From: Pinus tabuliformis
Taxonomy: Eukaryota; Streptophyta; Pinopsida; Pinales; Pinaceae
Length of the DNA: 64,000 nucleotides
Reading direction: 5' to 3'
Assembly (NCBI GenBank): GCA_031772625.1
Contig: CM062817.1
Location: 948,846,327-948,910,326, forward strand
Positions 12,090-23,779 of this stretch are shown here, one piece after another (within the stretch, counting starts at the first letter, position 1; each line of letters opens with the position of its first letter). Below the pieces are notes generated by a model. It was not told where the DNA came from. It ran no database searches and saw nothing but the letters and a program-made list of their open reading frames with translations. Both the position numbers and the translations under genes were made by a program.

Positions 12090-12419
12090 ATGGTTATAAG
12101 TTCAAAAAATGATCAGATAAATATCAATTCACAAAATTCTCTCAATTTGGATGATGGTGCTCCTAAGTTTGTTTTTGGTCCCCATGTAACTAGTGTGAAT
12201 TATGATGTCCCTCCTTTTTATGTTAGTTTAAATGTTCATCATATGATCCTTCATAATGCCATGTTGGATTCTAGAGAATCACATATTTTGATGCCCAAAT
12301 CAGTCATGGACAACTTGGGACTTGAGATTACTAGACCCTATAAAGACTTATTTTCAATTGATTCGATAAAATTCAAGTGTTTAGGGTTAATAATGGATCT
12401 TGTGTTAACCCTGGCATAA
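12090..12419 (+). pseudogene. Gypsy copy A: aspartic protease
   Basis: The intact enzyme cuts the element polyprotein. The frame contains VNYDVPPFYVSLNV, then MLDSRESHILMPKSVM and LGLEITRPYKDLFS. The catalytic triplet region reads D-S-R-E at 12267-12278 instead of the D-S/T-G-A expected. Copy B at 23379 keeps D-Y-G-A-S-H-N. So each copy has lost a different residue of one ancestral DSGASHN-type site. The upstream stretch 11750-12089 is eroded linker between gag and protease. Confidence 0.75.
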
Positions 12420-12527
12420 ATACCTGCAAAAAGCGTGATGATGAACATAGTAGTGGTAGACATTCCACTGATATTTTGTATGTTGTTGTCTCAGTAACAG
12501 GAAACAAAGCTAGGAGGAACACTTCAA

Positions 12528-13328
12528 ATGGATATGACTTATGCATCGATTCCTTTGTTTGATCAACCAAAGAGGTTATACAGAGAAGTCCAAATGGCTT
12601 ATATGGTCAACAACCAAAATCAGTCAGATGACCATCCTATTTATGCAATAGATACAAAGATTAGATCTCAAATTTTCTTTAATGATGGTTGCAACTATAC
12701 AAAAATACCAGAACAGATTGAGGGTAGTTTTCATAAACAAGAAATACCGGAAGCTCCAAATGAAGGCATCTGGAATTTACATTTTGATGGTTATATTTGT
12801 AGAGAAGGTTTTAGAGCAAGAATTTGGATCATCCCACCAGACCTCACTAGTCAACTACATTCTTTCAAGTTATTTTTTGAATGCACTGAAAATATTTCCA
12901 AATACGAAGCTTTAATAATTGGGCTAAATTTGTTGAGAGAACATAAATCAAAGATATTTCATGTTTTTGGATATGCAGGATTAGTTGTGAATCGGCTCAA
13001 AGGCATATATAAGACTAGATATCCAAGGATGAGGGTTTACCGCAATGAGGTATGTGACATGTTTGCTAATTTTGTTTTAGAGCATGAAATTTCTCCTATT
13101 CCTAGAATAGAAAATGGAATAACATATTCTTTAGCTACAATTTCCAACTCCTTCAAAATTCCCATTTATCCAAACAAAAAATATGAAATTAACGTAATAC
13201 ATAGATCCTATGTTCCTGACAATACCAAACATTGGCAAGTATTTGAGGATGATCAACAAATAAGGAGATTTTTGGAGAGGACAGATGAGTTTATCAATAC
13301 CCCAATTGATAGAGATAATCAGAAATAA
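12528..13328 (+). pseudogene. Gypsy copy A: archaeal-like RNase H domain located before the reverse transcriptase
   Basis: 266 codons are open. The domain begins GIWNLHFDG (catalytic Asp at 12786-12788), continues ECTENISKYEALIIGLNLLR (catalytic Glu at 12906-12908), GYAGLVVNRLKGIYKTR, RMRVYRNEV, and ends near ENGITYSLAT. This order (FDG, TNN..EYEALI, GDS.LVV.Q..G, .I.DSLA) is that of the second, archaeal-like RNase H of Tat-lineage elements. The third acidic position (GDSE) has become GYAG and the last Asp reads TYSLA, so it is inactive. It follows the protease and precedes the reverse transcriptase, not after it as is usual for a second RNase H. A linker with HWQVFEDDQQIRRFLE follows. Confidence 0.75.
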
Positions 13329-13553
13329 AAAGGGGAAAATCCTAAAGAAACAATTTTATTGAAAAATATAACTGGTTAGGATATCATACAACTAAACAAC
13401 AATACAATTCCTAGAGGCTTAGTCCCTTTAGAAATAAAGTTTCACTCAAATGATGTAGACATTAAGCCCAATATTTTACAAAGTGATATAGACATTGAGG
13501 ATATAATTTAGGGACAATAGATAATCCTAAAGTAGTCAAGATCTCTAATTCTT

Positions 13554-14950
13554 TGAAAGCAGAACAAAAATAGCAGTATGTCGAATTGTTGAAAGAATTT
13601 TCAGATGTGTTCACTTGGAGGTATGAAGATGTGAAGGGTTATGATAAGACTATTATTCAGCACACCATCCTTCTTAAAGAGAATGAGAAACCCTTCAAGC
13701 AAAAATTGATAAGAATCAACCTAAGTTGCCTCCATTAATTGAAAAGGAGGTTAAAATCTTGTTTGTTGTTAAAATCATTACTCCTTTCATATTTTCAGAT
13801 TGGATAGCCAATTTGGTCCCAATAAGGAAGAAGAGTGGAGAAATTAGACTCTTTGTAGATTTGAGGATTCTGAACAAAGTTTCTTTAAAGGATAACTATC
13901 CTTTACCCAAGATGGAACACATTTTGCAGGAAGTAGTTGGCTCTGAAAGATCTTCTATGCTGGATGGATTCTCCGGATATAACCAGATACTGGTAAATCC
14001 GAAAGATCACGATAAAAATGATTTTACTACACTATGGGGTACATTCATGTACTCAAATATGCCCTTTGGGCTCATGAATGTCGGGGTCAGTTTCTAGAGA
14101 GAAATTGACATAACATTTGCTCATTAGATGGATAACTTTCTTGTAATATATTTAGATGATATTACATTTTTTCTAAGTCTAAAACTGTTCATCTAAAACA
14201 TCTAAGGATAGTTTTCACAAAATGCATAAAGTTTGGTGTTTCATTGTATCCAAATAAATCTCAAGTTTTCGTGAAGTAAGGAAAGTTATTGGGACATATA
14301 GTATCAAAATAAGGTATTCAAATTGATCCTAGTAAAGTAAAAACCATATAGAAAATTGAGCAACCAAGGAAAAAGAAAGAGGTTCAGTCCTTCTTGGGTA
14401 AGGTAAATTTTTTGCATAGATTCATTCCTAATTTTGCTGAGATTCTAAAAGTTATCACCAGTATGATGAAGAAAGGTAATGAAATTAAATGGACTGATCA
14501 TGCTAAATAATCTTTTGATGATATTAAAATAGCTCTAGGTCAATCTCCTTTGCTTATCAGTCCTGATTTTTCCAAAGAATTTGTGATTTTCTCTTTTGCC
14601 TTTGAACATACCATTTTGAGTGTTTTGCTTTAGGAAAACATAGAAGGCCATGAATAACCTATTTCTTTCTTCATCAGAGCATTGAGGGAACCTAAGTTGA
14701 AATATGAAATCGTGGATAAACATGACTATGCAGTGGTAAAATCGATCAAGGATTTCAGAGTTTTTCTACTTCATTCCCATATAATTGCTTATGTATCGAA
14801 TGTTGTAGTAAAAATTATTTTAAACTAGCCTGGAAACGATGGTAGAAGGGGAAAATGGATTCCCAAAATGTTTGAATTTAACCTAGAAATCAAACCCACT
14901 AAGTTAATAAAAGGATGTGCTTGGCCGGATTGATGACTGAGGTAAATCTT
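13554..14950 (+). pseudogene. Gypsy copy A: reverse transcriptase and its own RNase H
   Basis: The intact part copies element RNA into DNA. Visible blocks: LKEFSDVFTWRYEDVKGYD (around 13590), IANLVPIRKKSGEIRLFVD, KDNYPLPKME, MLDGFSGYNQI, TFMYSNMPFGL, then the active site V-I-Y-L-D-D (YLDD at 14148-14159). Next come LGHIVSK and SFLGKVNFLHRFIPNF. The usual gypsy RNase H follows (around 14535-14900), with SPDFSKEFVIFSFAF and SFFIRALREPKLKYEI. Frame changes near 13730 and 14170 and many stops make it a pseudogene, but all main motifs can be traced. Confidence 0.85.
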
Positions 14951-15169
14951 GGAAATATTATGATTAAATGAAAACAGAATTATCATACATAAATGATAAT
15001 GAATCATTTGTATCATTGGATGGTTGTTTTAAAATTTCTTCATGGTATGGTGATATTTTTTATGCATTGTAAAATCTACAAGCACCACCAAGCCCAAATA
15101 AAACTTGGGTTGGATTCTTAAAACTCAAATCTGTTAATATTCTATCCTTAATCCTTATTTGTTCTGGAA

Positions 15170-16300
15170 ATATCCAAAAGGTATTTTATTGATTTTTTTC
15201 CTTGAAGATGAAGCCAAATTGGTGATGAAATAATTCCACTACGGAGCATGTGGCAGTCACCATTATTATAAAGGCACTGTTGACAAAATACTGAGCGCGG
15301 GATTTTATTGGCTTACAATTTTTTCTGATGTTCGTAAGGAAGTTGCAGCATGTCAAAATTGTCAACTATTTGAAGGAAAAATTAAGGTTATGTATTTACC
15401 CTTAAAGACTATTTCTGTAGAAGCATCATTACAGCAATGGGTCCTTGACTTTATAGGTGAGATTCATTTAGCATCATCAACACATCCAAAGTGGATCTTG
15501 ACAGGAACAAACTACTTCAGCAAATAGATTCAGGATCTACCAACTAGACAAACAACTGATCTTGTTGTCATACAGTTTATAGAAAATATTCTTTCCAGAT
15601 TTGGTAGTCTAAAAAGAATCATAACTGACAATACTCAATTCTTTAAATCTAAAATACTGATTAAATTTTGTGATGAATATCATATAATTCTTAGTCACTC
15701 TATAACCTATTACCCCTAAGGTAATGGAGTGGTTGAGTCATCAAACAAGATTCTAGTCAGAATCATCAAAAGGTTGTTGGAGGATAGTAAAAAATCTTGG
15801 CATACAAAGCTCAAATTTTCTTTGTGGGATGATAGAATCAGTACAAAGATATCAATTGGTACCACTCCTTTCTACTAGTCTATGATGTAGATGTAACTTT
15901 CCCAGTTTCTCTTGGCATACCACTTATGAAGTACTTGAATGAATTAGGAGAGGAACCAAATAATTTTCAAAGAAGAGTCAATCAACTAATAGAGGTGCAA
16001 GAAAATAGAGAAAAAGTGTATGAACAGTCTCAAATATTCCAATAAAATATCAAAAAGGTATTTGATAAAAAGGCTAAGGAAGATGATTTCAAAATCCAAG
16101 ACATTGTTTTAAAATGGGATGCACGTATTGAATGTAAAGGTAAACACGAGAAGTTTGTCCATATTTGGAAGGGTCCATATCAAATTACAAGTTTTCGTGG
16201 AAAAAATAGTTTTATTTTGCAAAATTTAAAAGGAGAGTTACTTCCTGGAGGTCCAAACAACGAGCAGTTTATGAATCATTACAGTTCTTAGGAGACAACA
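15170..16300 (+). pseudogene. Gypsy copy A: integrase
   Basis: The intact enzyme joins element DNA to the chromosome. A zinc-binding HHCC region is visible (HYGACGSHHYYKGTVDKILS ... CQNCQLFEGK, 15239-15375). The catalytic D,D,E residues follow: Asp in QQWVLDFIGE (15447-15449), Asp in IITDN (15626-15628) and Glu in VVESSNK (15735-15737). The C-terminal part has LGEEPNNFQRRVNQLIEVQE and KWDARIECKGKHEKFVHIWK (16110-16170), a typical GPF/GPY-like tail. About ten stops and some frame changes are present. Confidence 0.85.
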
Positions 16301-16619
16301 TTTCACTTTTCCATTGTTTATATCCATGTTATTTGAAAATTTGCAGGTGTGGATAAACATTTTGAATGACTTGAAGCCTGGGGAGAAGGCCCTAAGGCTC
16401 TGATAAATGGTTATCAAAGAATAAAACTTTATTTACTTTACTTATTTTATTTTCTAGTTCCAAAAGAGACTGTAAATGAATATGAATGAAAAAATGATTT
16501 TATTATCAAATAGAGTCAATCAAAGTGTTTCTTTAAGAAAATTCATTGTAATAAAAAGGCTTCTGGTCTATGGGCTTCTCGCCACCATCTATGATCAACA
16601 AAATCCCTGTGGAGCCAAT
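16301..16619 (+). other. 3' untranslated part of gypsy copy A
   Basis: Non-coding stretch between the integrase and LTR copy 2, also present in copy B (27070-27381). No long polypurine tract is obvious just before 16620; the run there is CCTGTGGAGCCAA. Confidence 0.5.
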
Positions 16620-17263
16620 TGTTATCACAACTTTAGTCATCAATTTAAAAATGTTAACACTTTCAGTGTCAGCGTTGCTTTGTAAAAAATAAATTTAAAG
16701 TGCTGACAGTTTCAGGGCCAGTGCCGATTTGTAATAAACAGGTTTAAAATGTTGACAAATATAATATCAATGTTATTTGTAAATTCTGAAAATAAAAATG
16801 AACTGAAATTTAGAGTAGCATCACATGTGTGTAAAAATGGTATCTTGAACTCTACCAGCTGGAGTGTTACCACCAAAAGAAAAATTCAAACTTTGTTTTA
16901 TGACCAAATAATGTGTTGATGAAGTACACATCAACAAATGAATGAAAATTTGTCAAGAGAGCGTTGATAAATCATATGGTGATATGACGTCATGAGTTCC
17001 TGGGTTCCACCAGTGGGAGGTAATGTTTGATTAAAGGGTTATTGATTACACAGATTTTTTTTATGTAAGCACCAGTCAAGTTGATTATACGATTTATCCA
17101 TTTCCACACTGTAAAATCATTTATTTTAAATGATAACGCTCGTATAATGTATGGTTAACTTGTTATATTTTTTACGCTGACAGAAAACAAGCTTTTAGTA
17201 TCTTGAAGACTCGGGATTAAATCTCTCTCCCATTTCCTGGTGTTAACATTTGATAGTGAAGCT

Positions 17264-18520
17264 ATGGGAAGGGGTAGAAAAATACACAAAGGAGAACCCA
17301 AAGCACTTGACTTGCTTGAAATCTATCTAGAAATTCAACAATGTTTTCAAGAAGAAGGATTGGAATAATTCTTCTCCCATTGTACAGGTTACCATGATAG
17401 AGTTTCTAGGGCTTTCGCAAAGGGTTTCGATGGACAAGAAGTAAATGTTGGGGGAATATTGTTTCTTGTTATTGAGGAGGTAATTGTAGAGGTCACGGGC
17501 CTCCCTATAGATGGATAAAGAACCTTCAATAGCCATGTTCTAGCTAGAATCGATGTGTCGTTCTTTTTTAAGGATGAGTTTAAGGAGAGGAGCTGAAGTT
17601 CAGAAGTTCAAAGGTCCTGGTTGAGGGACACGTGGCATTGTCTCCTATGTATAACCCAATATTACTCCACATGTGAAGGACACTACAATCAGGTAAATCT
17701 CTACCATTTCTGGTTCCTATCTCACATAGGAGGTCAGTTAAGGATAAATACTCCCTATTTTTTGTTAGAGAGTTTCAAGCATATGTCTACTATCATTAGG
17801 GAAAGACCAAATGTATCTATACATTTCATATACCATAAAGTTCTAATTAAATTATTGATTGAAAGCCACTTGAGAAGGGTAGGGAGGACTTGGGAACATT
17901 TTCTGTTTTGGAGAGGTTTTGAAGAAATTATGAAACAAAAAATGGGTATAAATAAGGGAAGTGAAAAGAAAACTAAACTGCCCCAAAACCTATAAAAGGG
18001 GATCTGATCAGTGAAAACTAGGAGTCAGAAAAAAGCATAGAAGGTTCCACCTTTAGTCCCCAAATTACCAAAGGTTTATACCAGAAAGTGTCAAAGGCTA
18101 AGGAAAACAACATATGCCCCTTCTCCAATTGTACCTCCACCTACAAAAATAGAAGTCAACAAATAAGTAGAGAAGGGCATGGGAAAAATAATTGACCCTC
18201 AAACAAAGCAAACACCAGTTAACAAAGAACCCACCTTAGCAGAGATGTTCAAAGCTGGAAAAAGACTACACACAAACTTTGTAGTAAAGTGAGATTGAGC
18301 ATCAAACTGAAACAGAATCGTGAGTTGGAAAAAGAAGTCATAGTTGTAACAAAAACCCTCAAAAGGCTTAATCATAAACAAATAGGAGTCCACAAACTCA
18401 AGGAAAACCAATAAAATCAAAAGCTCAAGGAAAGGGGTTGCTACAGAGCCCTAAAGGACTAAGAGAAAAAGGAAAATAATGTTGGCATCCTACTGAAATC
18501 AGTTAGCACTCTCAACTAGT
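17264..18520 (+). pseudogene. LTR-borne reading frame, copy 2 (unknown protein)
   Basis: The best-kept copy for its middle part. It reads MGRGRKIHKGEPKALDLLEI, then AKGFDGQEVNVGGI, VIVEVTGLPIDG, FFKDEFKERS and a TGA at 17594. It stays in frame through YYSTCEGHYNQVNLYHFWFL, RINTPYFLLESFKHMS and HFIYHKVLIKLLIESHLR to 17995. A basic tail follows with NKEPTLAEMFKAGKRLHT. Several stops (TAA near 17366, TAA 17516, TGA 17594, TAA 17993) interrupt about 420 codons. No catalytic motif is recognised. Its GFDGK..VGG....TEEVIAEVTGLP style resembles unnamed plant transposon-associated proteins, but I cannot name a family. Confidence 0.6.
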
Positions 18521-19668
18521 TGGTTTTGGACAACATAGTTTTGTTTGCAAACTACCTAGATGGAATTTTGACTGAAGGTTGATAATCTATTTACTAGCGA
18601 TTTGTACTACTAATCGTTGATGACTGTGATAGTTTCAATGTCAGCGAAATTTTGCAATGAATTTTTATAAAAGCACTGACAACCAGCCCACTAGAGATCC
18701 TCGCCATTATCCAGTTTTGTAAGAGTATTAGTGGATCAGTTAGTGCTAGCAGATCGGGGAATACCGAAAGGAGGAGCAGTATAACGGATTCCATTTTTAG
18801 CATGAATATGAGGCACAAGCTCTAGGAAACTAGGCATAATATCAGTCAACTATTTTCACTCTAGTTTATAGCCAAGGTTATAGAATACGGTTATAGTTTA
18901 GATAGTACCAAACATGTTAGAGCTTATGTAGTGTATTCGTGTATTATATATGCACACTTTATGTTTAGTAATTTGTAATAAAAAATATACGAGAAACTTT
19001 CTTTTTAGTTTGCAATTTTTCCTATAAAGACAACCTCTTTAGAATGAAGAAGGATTGGTTTTTTATTAGAAGACTTATTGTACTGTGTATATTTCTAAAA
19101 TTTTAATGAACAAACATTGATTTTGCAACAAAGATTCTTGTGTTGTGAAATTTGGATATGTGTTATCTTGTCTCTGTTTTCCTTTTTGTGTTGTCGTATG
19201 TATGTTTTTCTATCATTGATGAGAGTAAATGAACAAAACTCGTATTTGTTGTGATCCTTTTATATGTTCAGTCATTCATAGTTTTCTAATCTATGCTTTG
19301 TATAATTCATCTTTCAGATGTTCTTATAAGTAAATCATTTCCATCCTATTCTGCATTCCATCTCAATAAATTTTAAAATCTCAAAGTACCTCAGCTACCC
19401 TGCCTCTGTGAATGCTTTTTTTATTTATTTCTTAATTAAGCCAATTATTTGACTCCACGCCCAATGGAAGTCTATCAAACCCAACCACATTTTAAAGCCT
19501 TGTTACAACACATCTAGTCATTGGTTTAAGTACATAACCAATAATATTTTATTGAGTTATTGAAGGGACCCCCCTTCGAATTGAAATGGATAGCTTTCAA
19601 TTCAAAATATTGGTTAGAGGATACCTTAGAGTTTTTCCCACAACCAGGGTTTTCTCTATGTGATACTA
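18521..19668. other. 3' part of gypsy LTR copy 2
   Basis: AT-rich, non-coding LTR sequence matching 9061-10178 and 30713-31838. No separate feature is seen. Confidence 0.4.
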
Positions 19669-19671
19669 TTT

Positions 19672-19690
19672 TGGCATCTTTGCCAGGGAA
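19672..19690 (+). promoter_or_regulatory. Primer binding site of gypsy copy B (tRNA-Asp type)
   Basis: TGGCATCTTTGCCAGGGAA, 3 bp after the end of LTR copy 2, is a decayed form of the tRNA-Asp-complementary site. It keeps the TGG start that the copy A site has lost. Confidence 0.8.
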
Positions 19691-19924
19691 TTAAATATAT
19701 ATTCTCCTCGAATGACTTATTTTCTTAAAATTAGATTTATGAGAGTAAACATGGATCTAAGGTAATTTTATTGGCGAATTTCAAGCTCATAGGGGGGTAT
19801 ACACATAGAGGAAAGTTGATCCAAATCCACCACAGATTTTTTTGAGTCCAAAAATTTTGTTTAGAATAAGAATATCTCCATAGAAAATAGGTACGGTTCA
19901 TTTAGGGAGCTCGAATTCATTACC

Positions 19925-21110
19925 TAAAAAGTTTGAATTTGTTGATGACAGACATTTCAATATCAATTTTGAACAGACTATATGTATATCTAAGTGTGAA
20001 AGCAATATTTCAGATATTGTGTTTGATGACACCATATTTGAAACTTTTATTTCTAGTTCTGTTAGTCAAGAATAAGATTTTCTGCCAAAAGATCAAGAAA
20101 TTTGGTTTCAATTTCAAAAGTTGCAAAAAGTGTTCCATGAAATCTAGATAGATGTATCCAAGTCCCCAACTTTTCAATTTTCCATTCCATCATTCTTTGC
20201 CTCAACTATTTCTCTGGTTTCTATAGGACTTCATACTCCTATCTCATCAATTTTCACAACAACAACTTCACTTTCGTTGTCATCTACATTCGAGATCCCT
20301 AGTGGTAGTTCAATTTCATCTCATACAATTATGGCTACTAGATATGCCCCTCTTAACCTCCAGCCTCCACTACATGATCTCCCTATGAACTATGGATAAT
20401 GATTACTTCAGTTTTATGGTACAGGCCCCCTCACAGCTCAAAAAACATTTAGATAAGATGAATGATTTCATTGATCTAGAGGAGGCATGTCATGAGGATG
20501 TTAAGATTAGAATTTCTTCATAGATTCCTTCAGGGGAAGTTAACAGATGGTTCAGAGTTTTACCAACAGCAAGCATTGCTAATTTTCAACAATTTGAACA
20601 ACTCTTCCTTACTAGGTGGGAGGTGAGGAAAAATCATCTAACAATATTGGCCGAATATGATAGTTTGGAAAGAAACCCAGGGGATACAGTTCAAGAAATT
20701 ACAAGAAGGTTAAAAAGGTCTTACAATTCAATCCCTTCTAAGATTAATTCCTCCCCACCCGGTTTATCCTTGCTGCCCTATCCCGATGGTTTTGATGTTG
20801 AACTAGCTTATCAACTTAAAGTGAGGAAGCTCGCTACCTTGGAGGCGATGCAGAATTATTTTATATGAGTGAAAGCAAATCTGTTGGCTGAGAAAGGAAA
20901 TATGAAGGCTGAGGGAATAGTAGTATTTAAAGAGGAACCCTCTTCTTTATTGGATGTCAAATTTGATGTTATGTTAAATGTGATGGAGAAATTGTTCGAC
21001 AAGTTGGCCCCTCCCCAAAGTGAACCTCAACCTCAGGTAAGGAACCCTAATTTTAGAAGATGTCAAGGCCCTCAAAAATATCAAAGAGTACAAAAATTTC
21101 ATGAAGAGTA
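19925..21110 (+). pseudogene. gag: Gypsy copy B: first gag
   Basis: It keeps the part of the gag core that copy A lacks: SGEVNRWFRVLPTASIANFQ, EQLFLTRWEVRKN, ERNPGDTVQEITRRLKRSYN (about 20530-20730), then KLATLEAMQNY and the Pro/Gln-rich tail ending near 21110. Stops at about 20073, 20146, 20398 and 20865 break it. The same gag region occurs again from 21490. Confidence 0.75.
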
Positions 21111-21489
21111 GCAGGTTATTAGGCTTCCTTTTTTGGAAAGTTTTGGTGATGAAGATTCAACGAAAGAAACATGTCAACAAATATGTTTCTTTGATGATAA
21201 GGAAATTCAAGTGCTTAAAACCAAGGAATAGAATGATAATTATGCAAAATCTAATTTTATTCAAAGATATATGAATGAAAATAATTTTTTTCCTAAAAAA
21301 AAAATCATAAGAAAAATTATATTTTCATCATATTTTTTGAGACATTTTAGAACACTGAAAGGGATTAAAATATTGTATAATTGTGTGATACTACATAAAA
21401 TATCATGATATTATTCTATAATTTCATGACTGTCTATCAACTCCATAAGTAATCATGGAAGGAAAAATACATCTTTTTTATTTTAAGGA
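21111..21489. other. Junction between the two gag copies of copy B
   Basis: The first 130 bp are eroded gag tail. About 230 bp of AT-rich sequence (from 21260) follow that have no partner in copy A. The second gag region then starts. This looks like the scar of a rearrangement. Confidence 0.5.
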
Positions 21490-22905
21490 ACACATCAATA
21501 AAACAGGTACGGTTCATTTAGAGAGGTCGTATTCATTACCTAAAAAGGTTGAATCTGTTGATGACACACATTTGAATATCAAATTTGAGAAAAATATATT
21601 TATATCTAAGTCTGAAAGAAATATTTCAAATATTGTGTTTAATGAGACCAGATTTGAAACTTTTACTTCTAGTTTTGTTAGTCAAGAATTAGATTTGTTG
21701 CCACAAGATCAAGAAATTTAGTTTCAATTTCAAAAGTTGGAAAATATAGTCCATGAACTTCATATAACTACATGAAAGTCCACAAATTTTCCATTTTCTA
21801 TTCCATCATTCTCTGCTTCAACTAGTCCTCTGGTTTCTAGAGGACTTCATAATCCTATTTCATCAATTGTCACAACAACAACTTCACTTTTATTGTCATC
21901 TGCATTCTAGATCCCTGTTGTTAGTTCAATTTCATCTCATACAATTATAGTTGTTATATATGCCCCTCTTAACCTCCAACCTCCACTACATGATCTCCCT
22001 GTGAAATATGGACAATGATTACTTCAATTTGATGGTACATGCCCCCTCACAGCTCAGCAACATGTAGATAAGATGAATGATTTCATTGATCTAGAGGAGG
22101 TATATCATGAAGACGTTAAGCTTAGAATTTTTTCACAGTCTTTCAGGGGTAGTTAAGAGATGGTTCAAATCTTTACCAATAGTAAGCATTGTCAATTTTC
22201 AACAATTTCATCAACTCTTCCTTACTAGGTGGGAGGTGAAGAAAAATCCTCTGCAAATATTGGTCGAATATGAGAGTGTGAAAAGAAACCCATGGGATAC
22301 AGTTCAATAATTTACAACAAGGTTCAATATGGTTTACAATTCAATCCCTACTGAGATTAATCCCACCCCACGTTTAGCCCTGTTGCACTATCCCGATGGT
22401 TTTGATGTTGGACTTTCTTATCAACTCAAAGAGAGGAAGCTCGCTACCTTGGAGGCAATGCAAAACAATTTTGTAGGAGTATAAGAAAATCTGTTGGCTA
22501 AGAAAGTAAAGATGAAGATTGATATAAGAGTAGTATTTAAAGAGGAGCCCTCTTCTCGATCAGATGTGTAATTTGATGTTATGTTAAATACGATGGAGAA
22601 ATTGGTCGACAATTTGGCCCCTCCGAGAAGTGAACCTCAACCTCAGGCAAGGAACCTAAATTTCAGAAGACGTTAAGGCCCTCAAAACTGTTAAAGAGAA
22701 CAAGAAGGTCCTGAAGAGTAGCAGGCTGTGAGGCCTCATTTTTTGTAATGTTTTGTTTATGAAGATTCAACTGAAGAAACAAATCAGTATATAAGTTCTT
22801 TTGATGATAAGGAAGCTCAAGCGTTTGCGACCAAGGAATAGCATGATAATTCCGCTGATTCTTCGAGAGTGAAAGACAACCTTTAGATGTTTCATTCAGA
22901 AGTTT
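21490..22905 (+). pseudogene. gag: Gypsy copy B: second gag
   Basis: A second full pass of the gag region, with NISNIVFNETRFETFTSSFV, the Ser/Thr-rich stretch, YAPLNLQPPLHDLPV, the core (WFKSLPIVSIVNFQ, LFLTRWEVKKNPLQILVEYE, 22150-22270) and the basic Pro/Gln tail. It is clearly diverged from the first copy, so the duplication is old. It carries several stops, for example at 21719, 21907 and 22306. Confidence 0.75.
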
Positions 22906-23224
22906 ACTAATAGGGTTATAATAATGCAATAGAATATTTTTAAAATCAATATAATCTTAGAGGTTGAATTGTTCGAGTTAGAGCCCCACCACAAAAAGTA
23001 GCATCAGTAGAACGACAAGCTGAACCAAGAAAGGAGATACTTAAAAAGTCAGCAAAGCCTAAAAAGGATGTTCCAAAAAAGGCAGAGGAAGCCAAGAAAT
23101 ATGCCAAAGAAGTGGAGAAGACATAGGCATTCCTCAATCTGCAGAGAGAAATTAGTAAACTAAAAATCCTATTTCTTTTTCTGAACTATTGAAAAATGAA
23201 GAATATAGGAAACAAATTTTTCAA

Positions 23225-23700
23225 TGGTTAGAAGTTCAGAAAATGATCAGATAAATATGATGATGATGATGATGCTCATTAGTTTTTTTTGGTCCCCATG
23301 TATCTAGTGTGAATTATGATGTCCCTTTTTTATGTTAGTTTGAATGTTCGTGATATGATGCTTCATAATGTCATGCTGGATTATGGAGCATCACATAATT
23401 TGATGACCAAATGAGTCATGGACGACTTGGGACTTGAGATTAATAGACCATATAAAGACTTATTTTCATTTTTCAAGAAAATCCAAGTGTTTAGGGTTAA
23501 TAAAGGATCTGATGGTAACCCTAGCACAAATACCTGCAAAAAGCACAATGATGGACATAGTAGTGGAAACTATTCCACCGATATTTTGTATGTTGCTGTC
23601 TTGGTCATGGGAAACAAAGCTAGGAGGAACACTTCAAATGGATATGAATTATGCATCCATTCCACTGTTTGGTCAACCAAAGAGGTTATACATAGAATTT
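23225..23700 (+). pseudogene. Gypsy copy B: aspartic protease
   Basis: It keeps MLDYGASHNLM (Asp at 23379-23381) followed by LGLEINRPYKDLFSF. The Tyr replaces the Ser or Thr of the active site. A frame change near 23475 separates this from a downstream part ending MNYASIPLFGQPKRLY, which also exists in copy A at 12531. The 22906-23224 stretch is eroded gag-protease linker with a basic, lysine-rich reading. Confidence 0.75.
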
Positions 23701-23779
23701 CATATGACTTATATGGTTAGCAACCAAAATCAGTGGATAAGCATCTTATTTATGTAGTAGATACAAAGATTGGATCACA

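Larger units (their letters stand above)
16620..19668 (+). repeat. Gypsy LTR, copy 2 (shared by copies A and B)
   Basis: Starts TGTTATCAC and ends GTGATACTA, which are near inverse complements. At 3,049 bp it is the cleanest of the three LTRs. It is at once the 3' LTR of copy A and the 5' LTR of copy B, because a primer binding site follows at 19672. That layout arises by unequal recombination between LTRs of two element copies. Confidence 0.85.
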
